A stretch of 64,000 nt of DNA from Nonomuraea endophytica. Its GTDB lineage: Bacteria > Actinomycetota > Actinomycetes > Streptosporangiales > Streptosporangiaceae. Of this stretch, positions 48,319-57,057 are shown piece by piece. Position 1 is the stretch's first letter. Each line of letters opens with the position of its first letter. The stretch is taken from assembly GCF_014203235.1 (NCBI RefSeq), contig NZ_JACHIN010000006.1, positions 186,001 through 250,000 of the forward strand, written 5' to 3'. Both the position numbers and the translations under genes were made by a program. The notes under the pieces are model-generated. The model searched no databases. It was not told the origin of the DNA and saw nothing but the letters and a program-made list of their open reading frames with translations.

Positions 48319-49513
48319 TGACCTCCGCGCCGCCGCCCGCCTCGGCCATCCGCCCGACGACCGAGGAACGCAGGCCGTAGCCGGGCTCGGCCAGGTCAGG
48401 GGCGAAGCCGACGCCGCGATCGACCACGCGCACGGTGACCACCCCGTCCACCTCGACCGCGGTGAGCCAGGCCTCCCGCTCGCCGGAGTGCCTGGCCACG
48501 TTGTTGAGCGCCTCCTCGGCCGCCTCCGCCATGGCCACCGACACCTCCGCCGGCAGGTCCTCGGGCAGCGCCTCGGCGGCGTAGCGCACGCACAGTCCCA
48601 GCCCGGCCGCCCTGGCCACCGCCCTGGCCAGGCCGCTGCTCAGCCCGTTGGCGGATCCGGCGGCGTCCTGCCTGATCAGGGCCCGGACATAGGAGGCGTC
48701 GGAGGCGCACCTGCGGCGTACCTCCTCGGTGTGGTGGTCGAGGCCGCCGCGGGCGATCGCGGTCAGCGTGGCCAGCACGGTGTCGTGGAGCTGCCGGAAG
48801 TGGGCCAGCCTGGCGTGCTCGGCCACCCGTTCCGCCACCCGTTCAGCCTCCGTGGCCAGCCGCTGCTCGGCCAGGCCGTCCAGCCGCGTGGCCTGGGCTG
48901 CCAGGTAGCGGCGGATGAAGAAGACGATGATCGCGAACCAGACGTAGCTGTTGACCCGGACCGCCAGCTCCAGCAGGAACGGGTAGCGCTGGCCGAGGTC
49001 GGCGGCGTGCGCGAGCGCGTACACGATGATCGGGGGCAGGAGGGCGGCGAAGTGGATCGCGCGGCGGCTGACCGCGCCGATCAGCGCCCCCGTCGCCAGC
49101 AGGGCGTGCGAGGACCAGTTGGACACGCACGCGGCTGAACCCGGCAGGCACGCGTCCGTCACCGCGACCATGAACACGCAGGTGGCCGCCACGTCGATGA
49201 CCACCGCGAGCGGCGCGAACCAGCCCCGGCGGGCGACCCAGCGGAACAACGTCACGTTCCAGGCCAGCGCGAGGGCCAGCAGGGCGGCGTTGCGGCCGAG
49301 GTCGGCGAACAGCGCCTCGGCGGCCAGCAGGCTCGCGCCCGCCGGCAGCAGATAGCTGGCTCTCTGCAACAGCAGCAGCATCGCCACGAACCGGCACACC
49401 CGCTCCCGGCTGGGCCGCGAGGCCAGGAACAGCGGATCGCGCCAGCCCAGCGAACCTCGCCCACCCGCCCGGGACTGGCCGGCGGGCTCGGCCGCCGCGG
49501 GTGGAGAGTGCAT
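48260..49513 (-). CDS. NarL-type sensor histidine kinase
   Basis: The 417-residue protein has about six membrane helices (ALLALALAWNVTLFRWVARR, AVVIDVAATCVFMVAVTDAC, ALLPPIIVYALAHAADLG and YVWFAIIVFFIRRYL among them), a HisKA_3-type dimer helix with His243 in FRQLHDTVLATLTAIARG, and an HATPase domain (EAAEEALNNVARHSG, RVVDRGVGF, GYGLRSSVVGRMAEAGG). The N-terminus lacks a large periplasmic sensor, so it probably detects a membrane or intramembrane signal. It converges on the response regulator, with which it presumably pairs to control lanthipeptide production. Confidence 0.87.
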   Translation of the reverse strand: MHSPPAAAEPAGQSRAGGRGSLGWRDPLFLASRPSRERVCRFVAMLLLLQRASYLLPAGASLLAAEALFADLGRNAALLALALAWNVTLFRWVARRGWFAPLAVVIDVAATCVFMVAVTDACLPGSAACVSNWSSHALLATGALIGAVSRRAIHFAALLPPIIVYALAHAADLGQRYPFLLELAVRVNSYVWFAIIVFFIRRYLAAQATRLDGLAEQRLATEAERVAERVAEHARLAHFRQLHDTVLATLTAIARGGLDHHTEEVRRRCASDASYVRALIRQDAAGSANGLSSGLARAVARAAGLGLCVRYAAEALPEDLPAEVSVAMAEAAEEALNNVARHSGEREAWLTAVEVDGVVTVRVVDRGVGFAPDLAEPGYGLRSSVVGRMAEAGGGAEVITAPGEGVCVELRWPGRPL

Positions 49514-49642
49514 GGCAGGGCCGCCCTTCCGCCGATCCGGCCTGAAGGATCTCCGCGCGTCAGGCGCACGTCAAGACGCCCGCCCGGTTGCCAGCTCCAT
49601 GCCGAGGTCATCAAGATCGACGGCATGGACCTGTGGGAGCCC

Positions 49643-49762
49643 TCAGGACCGGTAGGACTCCAGACCCGCCAGCAAGAAGTCCATGCCCCGCGTGAAGTGG
49701 GCGTCCCAGCCGTCGTCCGCGCTCGGCGGGTGCGCGGCGAGCGCTGCGGGGCGGGCGGCTCG
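49643..49762 (-). pseudogene. TetR-family regulator, C-terminal remnant
   Basis: The leftward frame ending at 49643 reads GWDAHFTRGMDFLLAGLESY before its stop, the usual last helix of a common actinomycete TetR subfamily. The rest of the protein, including the DNA-binding domain, is absent: within about 50 bp the sequence passes into the reverse-oriented transporter fragment at 49821. Confidence 0.55.
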
Positions 49763-49820
49763 CGCAGCCACACGCCGCCGGGCATCGTGCCGGTGCTCCG
49801 TGCCACCGGAGCGCGCGGGC

Positions 49821-49982
49821 ATGGGCTCGGCGCTCAACGACACCCACCAGCAGCTCGGCATCGCGTTCGGCGTCACCGTCCTGGGCAGCCTGCTCGCCGC
49901 CGCCTACCGCACGGGGCTGACCGCCGCCGGCTGCGCGCTCATCGGGGCGGCCATCGCCGGAACCGTCCTGCGCCGAGATTGA
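49821..49982 (+). pseudogene. MFS (DHA2) transporter, C-terminal remnant
   Basis: The frame reads MGSALNDTHQQLGIAFGVTV then LGSLLAAAYRTGLTAAGCAL, the ending of a DHA2-type drug exporter (loop and last helices). No upstream coding exists for the preceding twelve helices. It lies back to back with the TetR remnant, as expected if the middle of a divergent tetR-exporter pair was deleted. The stretch 49514-49642 shows nothing I can name. Confidence 0.55.
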
Positions 49983-50043
49983 CCTCAACCATGCTTGAGA
50001 TTGCAGGCTGGGCGCAGACATCCATTGATCAAGGGAGAACACC

Positions 50044-50928
50044 GTGCTCAAGCTAGGCGTGACCCTGCCGTCGTTCGGCGTGGACGAGAGCGCCGGGGTG
50101 CGCGAGCATGCCCGGCACGCCGAGGACCTCGGCCTGGAGTCCATCTGGGTCGGCGACCACCTGATCCCGGTACGCCCCTATCTCGACAGCACCATCGTCC
50201 TGGCCACCGCCGCCGCCGTCACCGAACGCGTCAAGCTCGGCTTCGGCGTGATGATCCTGGCCCTGCGCCCCGTCGCCTGGGCCGCCAAGCAGATCGCCAG
50301 CCTGCAGCACCTGTCCGGCGGCCGGATCCTGCTCGGCGTCGGCTCCGGCGGCCCGGTGCACGGCGAGGCCGCCTGGCACGCCGTCGGCGTCCCCTACGCG
50401 GAACGCGCCCGGCGCACCGACGCCGCGCTGGAGATCCTGCCGGGCCTGGTCGAGGGCAAACCCACCACGCTCAACGGAGAGGAGATCACGCTGTCGCCCG
50501 GTGCGCCCATGCCGCCGATCCTCATCGGCGCCGGACCGGTGCGCCGCGCCGCCCGCTTCGCCGACGAGTCCTACCCGGCCTTCGCCACCCCCGCCGACGT
50601 CGCCGAGCACGCCCGCCGCCTGACGGAGCTGGCCGCCGCCTACGGCCGTCCCGCGCCCCGCATCACCATCGGTCTCAGCGCCGGGCTCGGCGACCTGCCG
50701 CCTTCCGTTCTCGACGCGCAGGCCCGATCCCTGATGGAGTACGGCATGACCGAGCAGGACGCCCGCGACGGCCTGCTCACCGGCCCGCCCGAGGCAGCCG
50801 CCGAACGGCTCGCCGCCCTCGCCGAGGCCGGCGCGCACCGGGTCATCGCGATGCCGTTCCCGGAGGACCGCCTGCGCCAGAGCGAGCTCCTGGCCGAGAC
50901 CGGCCGCATACTCCAGGCCCGCCGCTGA
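50044..50928 (+). CDS. LLM-class (F420-dependent type) oxidoreductase
   Basis: The 294-residue TIM-barrel protein begins LKLGVTLPSFGVDESAGVRE, has the HAEDLGLESIWVGDHLIPVR motif after the first strand and LSGGRILLGVGSGGPVHGEA for the phosphate end of the cofactor. This is the luciferase-like monooxygenase group that uses F420 or FMN. GTG 50044 has GGGAGA upstream. Substrate unknown. Three bases after its stop begins the convergent small membrane ORF. Confidence 0.85.
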   Translation: MLKLGVTLPSFGVDESAGVREHARHAEDLGLESIWVGDHLIPVRPYLDSTIVLATAAAVTERVKLGFGVMILALRPVAWAAKQIASLQHLSGGRILLGVGSGGPVHGEAAWHAVGVPYAERARRTDAALEILPGLVEGKPTTLNGEEITLSPGAPMPPILIGAGPVRRAARFADESYPAFATPADVAEHARRLTELAAAYGRPAPRITIGLSAGLGDLPPSVLDAQARSLMEYGMTEQDARDGLLTGPPEAAAERLAALAEAGAHRVIAMPFPEDRLRQSELLAETGRILQARR

Positions 50929-50931
50929 CGC

Positions 50932-51030
50932 TCAGAGCGACCCGACCACGGCGTTGACCGCCGCGAGCAGCGCACCCCCCACCAACGCGACCACCAGAAC
51001 CACACAGACAATTCTCGCCCAGGACTGCAC
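50932..51030 (-). CDS. Very small membrane peptide (32 residues)
   Basis: GTG 51030 opens a 32-residue peptide with a single hydrophobic helix (IVCVVLVVALVGGALLAAVN) and AGGA within nine bases upstream. It lies between the LLM gene and the glycosidase gene and could be the last cistron of the glycosidase transcript. Codon use is actinomycete-like, but a 99-bp ORF can be chance in high-GC DNA, so this is a weak call. Confidence 0.4.
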   Translation of the reverse strand: MQSWARIVCVVLVVALVGGALLAAVNAVVGSL

Positions 51031-51059
51031 CCCGCCATCCTGCCGCCGATACGCCCAGG

Positions 51060-52097
51060 TCACAACCGGGGCTTCCGGCGGGTCCACCTGTCCAGGACCT
51101 TGAGCACGGGGTCGCGCGGCCGTACCACGAAGGCGTCGCCGTCCGTACGCCCGGCGTCGCACCAGGCCCAGACCACGAACCCGACCACCCCCGCGGCGAA
51201 CTGCGCCGACATCTTGACCGCGTAGGCCCTGGCCCGGCCGCGCAGCCCGCCGGTCGCCTTCGGGTCGATACCCGCCTCCCCCACGAACAACGGCTTGTCC
51301 AGCGCCTCGCACTGCGCCAGCCGTACGGCCAGCCCGTCGAACTCGTTGCCCGGGATGGCCTCGTCCGGCTCGTGGTAGTCGTGGTACTCGCACACGTCCA
51401 GCGCGGGTGAGGCGTAGACCTCCCGGTAGTTCTGGGCGGCGGTGCCGCACTGGCCGCCGCCCATGGTGCCGAGCGTGAGCAGGTGCGCGGGCGAGGCGGC
51501 CTTGGCCACGGCGCCCACGTCGTCGGCGAAGCCGCGCAGCGCCCCGGTCGCGCCCGGCCCGCAGTCGGCGGCGCCGGAGGGCTTGGCCTCCGCCTCGTTC
51601 ACCAGGGTCCACATCGCGATCGCCGGGTCGTGGCGGTAGCGCCGCACGGCCTCGGCCACCCAGTCGCGGTAGGAGACGGTGCCGCCGGGGTCGATCTCGC
51701 GGTAGCCGCCCCGGTACCAGCTCTCGGTCTTGTAGCCGCTCCACTCGCATTTGCCCCATTGGTCGGTCAGCACGGGCAGCACCTTCACCCCGTGCCGCCG
51801 CGCGGTGGCCAGCACGCGGTCCAGCGCGCGCCAGTCGCGCCTGCCGTCCTTGGTCGCCAGCCGCTGAAAGAACCAGACGCGGATGACGTTGCCCCGCATC
51901 TGGCGCAGCGACCTGCCCAGCGACATGGGATACCAGCAGTTGCCGTCACTGGCGGCGTTGTAGACATTCAGCCCCGCCATCACGTACGGCCGGCCGTCGA
52001 GCGTCAGCCGGGTCCCCTCGGCGCGCACGAATCCGGAGTCGGGACCCGGCACCACCGGCAGGAGCGCCATCAGCATCCCGGCCATCCACACGCCCAT
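51060..52097 (-). CDS. Secreted GH5-like glycoside hydrolase (endo-beta-mannanase type)
   Basis: The 345-residue protein starts at ATG 52097 (GAGGGG six bases upstream) with a hydrophobic leader (MGVWMAGMLMALLPVVPG). It has the GH-A barrel order of mannan endo-beta-mannosidases: RLTLDGRPYVMAGLNVYNAA, GNVIRVWFFQRLATKDGRRD, the acid/base Glu in MWTLVNEAEAKP, CEYHDYHEPDEAIPGNEFDG and the nucleophile Glu in LFVGEAGIDP. Several cysteines suggest disulfides in an exported enzyme. It is divergent from a glycosyltransferase pair, so it may trim or release the polymer those enzymes make. Confidence 0.85.
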   Translation of the reverse strand: MGVWMAGMLMALLPVVPGPDSGFVRAEGTRLTLDGRPYVMAGLNVYNAASDGNCWYPMSLGRSLRQMRGNVIRVWFFQRLATKDGRRDWRALDRVLATARRHGVKVLPVLTDQWGKCEWSGYKTESWYRGGYREIDPGGTVSYRDWVAEAVRRYRHDPAIAMWTLVNEAEAKPSGAADCGPGATGALRGFADDVGAVAKAASPAHLLTLGTMGGGQCGTAAQNYREVYASPALDVCEYHDYHEPDEAIPGNEFDGLAVRLAQCEALDKPLFVGEAGIDPKATGGLRGRARAYAVKMSAQFAAGVVGFVVWAWCDAGRTDGDAFVVRPRDPVLKVLDRWTRRKPRL

Positions 52098-52175
52098 CGC
52101 CATCCCCTCGCATTGTCGGCGCGTCCCCGTCCAACCTGCGGAAACGCCGTATACCCTGCCCGTTGATCCACTCTG

Positions 52176-52194
52176 CCTGACATGAACCGTCAGG
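52176..52194. promoter_or_regulatory. Inverted repeat between glycosidase and glycosyltransferase genes
   Basis: CCTGAC-N7-GTCAGG lies 29 bp upstream of the glycosyltransferase start and about 80 bp upstream of the divergent glycosidase. It is a candidate operator; it could also be a short hairpin. Confidence 0.35.
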
Positions 52195-52222
52195 TCGAGT
52201 AAGTCCGAGCCTGCGTCTGGAG

Positions 52223-54532
52223 ATGCTGGTGAGCTTGGCCGTGGTGATGCCCGCCTATTGCGAAGAGGGCAGCCTGGAATCGACGGTTGTGGATTTCCTG
52301 ACCGTCCTGGAAGGAACCGATCACCAGGTGATCGTGGTGAACGACGGCTCATCGGACGCGACGGGCGAGGTGGCCGAGCGGCTGGCCGGGCGCTTCCCCG
52401 GCCGGGTGCTCGTGGTTCACCATCCCGCCAATCAGGGGTACGGCGCGGCCGTACGCACCGGCATCCAGGCCGCGCTGGACTCGACCGACGCCGAGCTGAT
52501 CTTCCTGACCGACTCCGACGGCCAGTTCCGCGCCAGGCAGCTGCCCTGGTTCGTGGAGCTGGCCGGCGCCGAACGGGCCGACGCCGTCATCGGCTACCGT
52601 CAGCGCCGCGCCGACCCGCCGGCGCGCCGGATGTTCGGCTGGCTGTGGACGCGCCTGTGCCGGGCGCTGCTGCGCATCCGGGTGCGTGACATGGACTGCG
52701 CGTACAAGCTGCTCGACCGGCGGCTGCTGGAGAACGTCACGCTGCGCGGCGACGCCGCCACGATCTCGCCGGAGCTGCTCGCCAAGATCCAGGCCAGGGG
52801 CGCCCGCGTGGTGCAGCGGCCGGTGGACCACTTCCCGCGCGAGCACGGCCACCAGACCGGCCTGCGCCCGGCGGTCGTGCTGCGCTCCTTGGTGGGCCTG
52901 GGGCGGCTGTGGGCGGGCATGTTCCGCCACAGCCCGGCCGGGCGCGCCGCGCAGCGGCTGGTCCGCCCGCGGGACGTGGCGCTGGCCTGGCTGACCGTGG
53001 TCGCCGTCGTGCTGTCGGTGGCCGGTGGCGTGTACTTCGCCGACGTGCCGCTGTCCTACCCGGACGCCGTCTCGCACCTGCTGATCTCGCGCCGGGTGCT
53101 GGAGTCGCCGACGCCGGGATTCGCGCAGCTGGGCGGGGTCTGGCTGCCGTTCCCACATCTGGTGGCGTTGCCGCTGGTCTGGGTGGACTCCTGGTATCTG
53201 TCCGGGCTGGCGGGCTCGCTCATCTCGATGACGGCCTACGTGCTGACGACCCGCTACCTGTACGGGACCGCGCGCCTGCTCACGCACAGCAGGGCCGCGG
53301 GCCTGACGGCGGGCGGGGTGTTCATGCTCTGCCCGAGCGCCCTCTACCTGCAGAGCACGCCGATGACCGAGCTGCCGCTGCTGGCGTGCCTGGCCGCGGC
53401 CACCTATCACCTCACCCGCTGGTGCCGCACCTGGGCGCCGAGGCACCTGGCCTCGGCGGGCGTGGCGTCGCTGCTGGCCACGCTCACCCGCTACGAGGCG
53501 TGGTTCTTCGTCCCGACGGCGGCGGCCGTCGTGATCGCGATCACCTGGACCCGCTCGCCGCGCGGCAGCAGGCTGCGCAGGGCCGAGGCGCACGTGATTT
53601 TCTACGGGCTGCTCGCCTGCGCGGGCATCGCGGGCTGGCTGGCCTGGAACACGGTGATTTTCGGGGATCCGTTCTTCTTCCACCGCGGCGAGTTCTCCAA
53701 GCCCTCGCTGTGGGTGTCGGGCGCCGAGGTCACGACCGGCGACTGGATGATGTCGGCGCTCACCTACGCCTACGCGGTCGTGGGCAACATGGGGCCGGTG
53801 CTGCCGGTGCTCGGGGTGGCCGGGCTGGCCGTGCACCTGATGCGGCGGCGCTCGCCGGTGCCGCTCGCGCTGCTGGTGTTCGCGCCCTTCTTCGTGTACG
53901 CGCTGTACGGCGGCCAGCGCCCGCTGCACGTGGAAGAGGTCACCGGCAGCCTGTACAACGTCCGCTTCGGCCTGGTCATGCTGCTGCCCGTGGCGCTGTT
54001 CACCGGGGGGCTGGCCGCCGAGGTCAGGACCCTCGTCACCGCCCTGCGGCTCAGGATGGCCCGGGTGCCCGCCGCCCGGCTGCGCACGCTGGGCCACGTC
54101 TTCGCCGGTGCGGTGGTCGTCGCCTGCGCGGTGACCGCCGCCGCCTCGGGCATCGACACCAGGCGCGAGGCCGAGGCCTTCCGCGCGACCGGCGTCGAGC
54201 GCGCCAACAGCACCGCCGCGCAGTGGCTGCGCACGCACTACGACGGCGGCCGCGTGCTCATGGCCTCCTTCGGCAACGAGACGATGACGTTCGACTCCCA
54301 CCTGCCGCTCTCCTCGATCCTGTACGAAGGCAGCTTCCGCCGATGGGAACCGGCGCTGCGCGACCCGGCGGCCAGCGACGTCCGCTGGATCCACCTGCGG
54401 CGCACCCCGGGTCATCAGGATCCGGTCTGGCGGGCTCTGGGCGAATCGCCGGAGCTGAATCGCTACACGCTGGTCTACGAGGACGCGTACCGGCGTATCT
54501 ACCGCTTCTCCGGCATCGGGAGCTCGGCATGA
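52223..54532 (+). CDS. Bifunctional glycosyltransferase: GT2 domain fused to polytopic GT-C domain
   Basis: The 769-residue protein has an N-terminal GT2 domain (about 1-240: AVVMPAYCEEGSLESTVVDF, the DxD-type LTDSDGQFRARQLPWF, DCAYKLLDRRLLE), like dolichyl-phosphate mannosyltransferases. Then come about ten membrane helices with GT-C (GT39-like) features: HLLISRRVLESPTPGFAQLG and RYEAWFFVPTAAAVVIA. The first half would load a sugar onto a polyprenyl phosphate and the second half transfer it outside the membrane; this is inference from the fold order. A GTG at 52229 has a better-spaced GGAG. It overlaps the next gene by four bases. Confidence 0.8.
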   Translation: MLVSLAVVMPAYCEEGSLESTVVDFLTVLEGTDHQVIVVNDGSSDATGEVAERLAGRFPGRVLVVHHPANQGYGAAVRTGIQAALDSTDAELIFLTDSDGQFRARQLPWFVELAGAERADAVIGYRQRRADPPARRMFGWLWTRLCRALLRIRVRDMDCAYKLLDRRLLENVTLRGDAATISPELLAKIQARGARVVQRPVDHFPREHGHQTGLRPAVVLRSLVGLGRLWAGMFRHSPAGRAAQRLVRPRDVALAWLTVVAVVLSVAGGVYFADVPLSYPDAVSHLLISRRVLESPTPGFAQLGGVWLPFPHLVALPLVWVDSWYLSGLAGSLISMTAYVLTTRYLYGTARLLTHSRAAGLTAGGVFMLCPSALYLQSTPMTELPLLACLAAATYHLTRWCRTWAPRHLASAGVASLLATLTRYEAWFFVPTAAAVVIAITWTRSPRGSRLRRAEAHVIFYGLLACAGIAGWLAWNTVIFGDPFFFHRGEFSKPSLWVSGAEVTTGDWMMSALTYAYAVVGNMGPVLPVLGVAGLAVHLMRRRSPVPLALLVFAPFFVYALYGGQRPLHVEEVTGSLYNVRFGLVMLLPVALFTGGLAAEVRTLVTALRLRMARVPAARLRTLGHVFAGAVVVACAVTAAASGIDTRREAEAFRATGVERANSTAAQWLRTHYDGGRVLMASFGNETMTFDSHLPLSSILYEGSFRRWEPALRDPAASDVRWIHLRRTPGHQDPVWRALGESPELNRYTLVYEDAYRRIYRFSGIGSSA

Positions 54533-55917
54533 CCCAGCGGACGCTGCCCACGACGGGCGTACCGGAGCACGACAGCGCCCGGCGGCTGCTGAGCCGTGGC
54601 CAGGCGCTGGCCGCGACCGGCGCGGCGCTGCTGGCGGGCGTGGCCGCGGTGGCCGACCCCGCCCTGACCGGCCTGGTTCTGACCGCTGCGGCGAGCGTGC
54701 TCTACGTCGCCGTGATCGCGTTCAAGGTGCTGCTGACCTATGGGCACGACCGTTCGCACGTGATGCGGTTCGGCCCGGGGGAACTGCCGCCGGACGACGA
54801 ACTGCCCGTGTACACCGTGCTGGTGCCGCTCTACCGCGAGGGCAACATCCTGCGCGCCCTGCTCGACCGGCTGGCCGCGCTCGACTACCCGCACGACCGG
54901 CGGCAGATCCTGCTGCTGGTCGAGGAGGACGACGAGGAGACCAGGGGCGCGCTGCCCGCCGGGCTGCCGCCGGGTTTCGAGGTCGTGGTGATCCCGGCCG
55001 GGCACCCGCGTACCAAGCCCAAGGCCTGCAACGTCGGGCTGCGGCAGGCGCGCGGCGAGTTCTGCGTCATCTTCGACGCCGAGGACCAGCCCGAGCCCCT
55101 CCAACTGCGCAAGGCGGTGGCGGCCTTCCGCAGCTCGCCGCGGTGGATGGTGTGCGTGCAGGCCGAACTGCAGTACTGGAACCCGTGGACGAACTGGCTG
55201 ACCCGCTGCTTCGCCGCCGAGTACGCCCACAACTTCGGGCTGTTCCTGCACGGCCTCGACCGTTTCCGGCTACCGATCCCGCTGGGCGGCACCTCCAACC
55301 ACTTCCGCACCAGCGCCCTGCGCGACCTCGGCGCCTGGGATCCGTTCAACGTCACCGAGGACGCCGACCTCGGCATCAGGATCGCCAGGCGCGGCTGGAG
55401 CGTGCGCATGATGGAGTCGGTGACGCTGGAGGAGGCCAACTGCCGGCTGGGCAACTGGCTGCGCCAGCGCAGCCGGTGGATCAAGGGCTACTGCCAGACC
55501 TGGCTGGTGCACATGCGCGCGCCGGTGCGGTTGTGGCGCGAGCTCGGCCCGCGCGGCTTCGCCGCGTTCCAGCTCGCGGTCGGCTTCTCCACCCTCACCA
55601 CGCTGCTCAACCCGATCTTCTGGGCGATGACCGCGCTCTACCTCGTCGCGGGCTCGGCCCCGATCGCCGGGCTGTTCCCCGGCCCGGTCCTGTACACCGC
55701 CGTGGCCTCGATGCTGGCGGGCAACCTGCTGCTCATGCACGGCTACATGGCGGGCTGCCTGGAGCGCGGGCTGCACGCCGCGGTGCGGACGATGTTGTTC
55801 GTGCCGGTCTACTGGGCGCTGATGAGCGTCGCCGCCTACCGCGCCCTCTGGCAGCTCGTACGGCCCAGCCGCCGCCACTACTGGGAACTGACCGAGCACG
55901 GCCTCATCGACGCCTGA
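54529..55917 (+). CDS. Processive GT2 glycosyltransferase (cellulose-synthase-like)
   Basis: The 462-residue protein has two N-terminal helices, a GT-A domain (YTVLVPLYREGNILRALLDR, the DxD-like FDAEDQPEPLQLR, NVTEDADLGIRIARRGW and the QxxRW motif in LRQRSRWIKGYCQTW) and three C-terminal helices (FAAFQLAVGFSTLTTLL, LYTAVASMLAGNLLLMHG and further). The motif set is that of processive polysaccharide synthases. It is co-translated with the GT2/GT-C protein and probably builds a secreted polysaccharide. The 3' end overlaps a convergent gene by 40 bp. Confidence 0.88.
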   Translation: MTQRTLPTTGVPEHDSARRLLSRGQALAATGAALLAGVAAVADPALTGLVLTAAASVLYVAVIAFKVLLTYGHDRSHVMRFGPGELPPDDELPVYTVLVPLYREGNILRALLDRLAALDYPHDRRQILLLVEEDDEETRGALPAGLPPGFEVVVIPAGHPRTKPKACNVGLRQARGEFCVIFDAEDQPEPLQLRKAVAAFRSSPRWMVCVQAELQYWNPWTNWLTRCFAAEYAHNFGLFLHGLDRFRLPIPLGGTSNHFRTSALRDLGAWDPFNVTEDADLGIRIARRGWSVRMMESVTLEEANCRLGNWLRQRSRWIKGYCQTWLVHMRAPVRLWRELGPRGFAAFQLAVGFSTLTTLLNPIFWAMTALYLVAGSAPIAGLFPGPVLYTAVASMLAGNLLLMHGYMAGCLERGLHAAVRTMLFVPVYWALMSVAAYRALWQLVRPSRRHYWELTEHGLIDA

Positions 55918-56405
55918 CGCATCACCCACAACCCGGCGAACCAGGCGAGCAGCCCGACCGCGAGCTGCTCCCACCCGAACCCGCTGCCCGGCCCGACCGG
56001 CAACCCCCTGCCGTGCACGGCCAGCGTCGTCGTGACCACGATCGCGGCGACCACCACCCACGCCGTGCTCAACACTCCGACCGCCCAGCGCTCCCCCCGC
56101 CGGAACGCGGTCAGCGCGATCCACCCGAGCAGGACGAGCAGCCCGGCGGCCATGGCCGCGCTGTCCAGGACGTGTGCCCTGGCCAGCTCGGTGACCAGCG
56201 TGGCCATCCCGTCCCGGTCGGCGCCGGGCCCCGCGACCGACCAGAACAGCGTGAGCAACGGCTCCTCCAGCGCCAGCACGACCAGGCCGAGCACGACGAG
56301 CCAGGACGCCGCCCGCTCCCGTCCGATGCGCCCGGAGAGCAGGACGAGTGCGAGCGCGGCGACGAGCCCGGCCAGGGCCCACGCCATCGCGATCTGGGCG
56401 GTCAC
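55878..56405 (-). CDS. Four-helix integral membrane protein of unknown function
   Basis: The 175-residue protein has four long hydrophobic stretches: MAWALAGLVAALALVLLSGR, WLVVLGLVVLALEEPLLTLF, AMAAGLLVLLGWIALTAFRR and VLSTAWVVVAAIVVTTTLAV. I do not recognise the family. It overlaps the stop of the methyltransferase gene by four bases and so belongs to its operon, under the same MarR-type control. Confidence 0.65.
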   Translation of the reverse strand: MTAQIAMAWALAGLVAALALVLLSGRIGRERAASWLVVLGLVVLALEEPLLTLFWSVAGPGADRDGMATLVTELARAHVLDSAAMAAGLLVLLGWIALTAFRRGERWAVGVLSTAWVVVAAIVVTTTLAVHGRGLPVGPGSGFGWEQLAVGLLAWFAGLWVMRQASMRPCSVSSQ

Positions 56406-57007
56406 GGCAGGTCCACCTCGTCGTGCCGGGTCATCAGGTAGGCGGCGTGGCCGGGGATGAGGCGCCGGCGGCCGGTCACCGTCGTCCTGGTGAGGCGCTC
56501 GACGGCGAAGTGGCCGCCGAAACGCTCCCGCACCTCGCCGGGCGCCATGGGCCGCAGCCTCTCAAAGCGGCGCGGCGCCCACTCGAAACACCACAGCAGA
56601 AACAGCGCGCCGGGACGGGCCAGCGGCACCACGTTGGCCACGTACCGATCGCGGCCGGCCGCCGACAGGTCGTCGAGGGTCCCGTAGTCGACCAGGACGT
56701 CGAAGTCGCCATGATCCTGGCGCAGCCGGGTGAGGTCGTCCTCGACGAAGCGCACGCCGGCTCCGGCCCTGGCCGCGTTCTTGCGCGCCTTGGCCAGGGC
56801 GGCGGAGGCGAAGTCGAGACCGGTGACCTCGAAGCCGTGCCGTGCCAGGAAGATCGCGTTCGCCCCGGTGCCGCAGCCCAGGTCGACGGCCCTGCCCGGC
56901 GCCAGCCGTCCGGAACGCACCAGCTCGACCAGCTCCGCCCGCGGCCCGATCTCCCAGGGCATCCGGGCCAGCCGGTAGCCGAGGTTGTAAAGGTGGCGAG
57001 AGTCCAT
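56402..57007 (-). CDS. Class I SAM-dependent methyltransferase
   Basis: The 201-residue protein carries motif I (RAVDLGCGTGANAIFLARHG), the acidic end of strand 2 (VTGLDFASAALAKARK), FVEDDLTRLRQDHGDFDVLV and the catalytic-site loop LVDYGTLDDLSAAGRD. The pattern resembles TPMT/UbiE-like methyltransferases of unknown substrate. ATG 57007 is chosen; a GTG at 57010 is the other option. It diverges from the MarR gene and shares with it a 10-bp inverted repeat. Confidence 0.85.
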   Translation of the reverse strand: MDSRHLYNLGYRLARMPWEIGPRAELVELVRSGRLAPGRAVDLGCGTGANAIFLARHGFEVTGLDFASAALAKARKNAARAGAGVRFVEDDLTRLRQDHGDFDVLVDYGTLDDLSAAGRDRYVANVVPLARPGALFLLWCFEWAPRRFERLRPMAPGEVRERFGGHFAVERLTRTTVTGRRRLIPGHAAYLMTRHDEVDLP

Positions 57008-57022
57008 CACGGTGATAGCATT

Positions 57023-57057
57023 TACTCAAATCATCTAATAGTCAATCGATTTGAGTA
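57023..57057. promoter_or_regulatory. Candidate MarR operator
   Basis: TACTCAAATC and GATTTGAGTA form a perfect 10-bp inverted repeat with a 15-bp spacer between the methyltransferase and marR genes. The right arm covers the TTG start of marR. Confidence 0.65.

Noticed and set aside
52909..55917. A 1002-codon frame extending the second glycosyltransferase
   Set aside because: The first 540 codons are a shadow of the GT2/GT-C gene. The true start is ATG 54529, overlapping its stop.
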